Shown one piece after another: positions 6,025 through 7,052 of a stretch of 7,052 bases of DNA; position 1 is the stretch's first letter, and the number at the start of each line of letters is the position of its first letter. The stretch covers positions 1-7,052 of the forward strand of contig DAEH01000055.1 of the NCBI GenBank assembly GCA_002497685.1. The letters run 5' to 3'. The notes below the pieces were generated by a model, which worked only from the letters and a program-made list of their open reading frames with translations, was not told where the DNA came from and did no database searches. The position numbers and the translations under genes are program-made. The stretch is from Euryarchaeota archaeon UBA169 (GTDB lineage: Archaea; Thermoplasmatota; Poseidoniia; MGIII; CG-Epi1).

Positions 6025-7052
6025 ATGATGAAAAAGAAAAGTACCTCTGTTATGATGATTTTTCTATTTCTATTTTCTATTATTTCAACAAGTGGTTGCC
6101 TCGAAGAAGAGGTCAATGAATCAAATAATAATAACAATTCTAATAACTATAATTATGACAATTCAGTTGATGATTCTGGAAATCAGAACACAGGTTCTTC
6201 CAATTTAGATTCTGATAATGATGGATACGATGATAATTATGATGATTTTCCAAATGACCCTAACGAATGGAAAGACTCTGACTCTGACGGTTTCGGAGAT
6301 AATAGTGATGAATTTCCATATGATGAATGTGCAACAAAAGATATGGATGGTGACGGGAAACCCGATTCAATAAAGGATGATTGTAATACTTCTTTAGTAC
6401 TTGACGACGATATTGATGGAGATGGCTACAATAATACACTAGAATTAAGTCTTGGAACAAATCCGAGAAGTCCTTCATCGAAGCCGTTAGATTACGATAA
6501 AGATGGACTACCTGATGGAATTGATACAGATATGGATAATGATGGGATGAATAATTCTGTCGACCAATGTCCAAGAGGCACTCCTGATTGGGAAGCTGGA
6601 GGATCTGATGATTGGGATGCTGATGGTTGTAAAGACAATACAGAAGATGATGATGACGACAATGATGGAATAGAAGATCGGTATGATAACTGTGATGAAA
6701 CTCCTATAAACGAAATTCCAAATGAAGAAGGCTGCTCGGCATCTCAAAGAGATACTGACGGAGATGGAATTGTAGATTCAATGGATATTTGCTGGGGAAA
6801 CGATTCTACTGGAGACTCTGATGGCGATGGCCTGTGTTCTGATGGCGATCAATGTCCTGATGGTCCTTTCCTTTACGGGGAAGAAGTAGATGATAATGGG
6901 TGTTCATACTTTGAAAAACCAATACCTTGGAACAATGGGCCATTCTCTACTTCCTACATGGGTACTGTAGATGATTTTACTGTTCCGCAACCAATTGATG
7001 AAAATCTAAATTTTACCAATAATTGGGAATTTAAGGATAAGTGGAATGGGAA
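6025..7052 (+). CDS. Thrombospondin type 3 repeat lipoprotein (partial, C-terminus missing)
   Basis: The frame is open from a cluster of in-frame ATGs (6019, 6025, 6028) to the right edge; 6025 is chosen from the TATA spacing. Numbering from there, residues 1-24 form a signal peptide (MMKKKSTSVMM, then IFLFLFSII) ending in the lipobox TSGC, so Cys25 is probably lipid-modified and anchors the mature protein to the outer face of the membrane. An Asn/Ser-rich spacer follows (34-47). Residues about 62-294 are thrombospondin type 3 repeats: about ten DxDxDG calcium loops, for example DSDNDG, DSDSDG, DMDGDG, DIDGDG, DYDKDG, DMDNDG, DTDGDG and DSDGDG, several followed by the typical D-x-C-P (DQCPRGTP, DQCPDGP). 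After FEKPIPW the composition changes: residues about 297-342 contain YMGTVDDFTVPQP and NNWEFKDKWNG and begin another domain, cut by the edge. Such repeats are known as rigid, calcium-loaded stalks, so this looks like a spacer holding a distal domain away from the cell. The function of that domain cannot be read here. Confidence 0.88.
   Translation, partial: MMKKKSTSVMMIFLFLFSIISTSGCLEEEVNESNNNNNSNNYNYDNSVDDSGNQNTGSSNLDSDNDGYDDNYDDFPNDPNEWKDSDSDGFGDNSDEFPYDECATKDMDGDGKPDSIKDDCNTSLVLDDDIDGDGYNNTLELSLGTNPRSPSSKPLDYDKDGLPDGIDTDMDNDGMNNSVDQCPRGTPDWEAGGSDDWDADGCKDNTEDDDDDNDGIEDRYDNCDETPINEIPNEEGCSASQRDTDGDGIVDSMDICWGNDSTGDSDGDGLCSDGDQCPDGPFLYGEEVDDNGCSYFEKPIPWNNGPFSTSYMGTVDDFTVPQPIDENLNFTNNWEFKDKWNG

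Noticed and set aside
5949..6137. A 62-codon minus-strand frame across the divergent promoter and the lipoprotein start
   Set aside because: It is antisense to a clear signal peptide and lipobox and covers both TATA boxes; no promoter or ribosome site of its own.
6260..6747. Two minus-strand frames (104 and 79 codons) under the thrombospondin repeats
   Set aside because: They are antisense shadows of the repeated GAT-GGA calcium loops, seen as His/Tyr- or Ile-rich translations without any family signal.
1..7052. Bacteroidota origin, suggested by PKD and thrombospondin type 3 surface proteins
   Set aside because: Not excluded, but the archaeal-type TATA boxes at 25-28 bases before three leaderless starts and the lack of Bacteroidota -7/-33 promoter elements favour an archaeon.

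Overview
The window is AT-rich and most likely comes from a marine archaeon, by inference a low-GC member of the Poseidoniia (Marine Group II/III Euryarchaeota). Three start codons (ATG at 5506 and 5945 on the minus strand, 6025/6028 on the plus strand) each have a TATA-like box centred about 25-28 bases upstream and no Shine-Dalgarno sequence, which is the layout of archaeal leaderless mRNAs. Large, extremely acidic secreted proteins built from calcium-loop, PKD and thrombospondin-type-3 modules, next to a PduO-type cobalamin adenosyltransferase, fit that lineage. Some Bacteroidota carry similar surface modules, so the lineage is not certain.

Layout. Positions 1-4242, minus strand: the first 1414 codons of a giant exported protein whose C-terminus lies beyond the left edge. 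It has a signal peptide, then two interleaved families of acidic repeats, then PKD domains. Positions 4294-4968 and 4970-5506, minus strand: an uncharacterised 224-residue helical protein and a PduO-type cob(I)alamin adenosyltransferase, one base apart and apparently one operon (adenosyltransferase first). Positions 5544-5945, minus strand: an uncharacterised 133-residue basic protein with its own promoter. Positions 5946-6024: a compact divergent promoter region. Positions 6025-7052, plus strand: the first part of a lipoprotein with about ten thrombospondin-type-3 calcium loops, open at the right edge.

How it works together. The two outer genes probably make cell-surface proteins that depend on calcium; the three inner genes are cytoplasmic. 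The adenosyltransferase would convert cobalamin to adenosylcobalamin. Nothing in the sequence links the surface proteins to the cobalamin gene, so their adjacency may be incidental.

The most interesting content is the giant protein. It holds seven copies of a roughly 110-120 residue module that I do not recognise. Each copy opens with an aromatic E/D-W/Y-F motif; most then have a DxDxDG-type acidic loop, and six of the seven carry a Cys-X-Cys motif. A second family of about 100-residue modules is interleaved with them.
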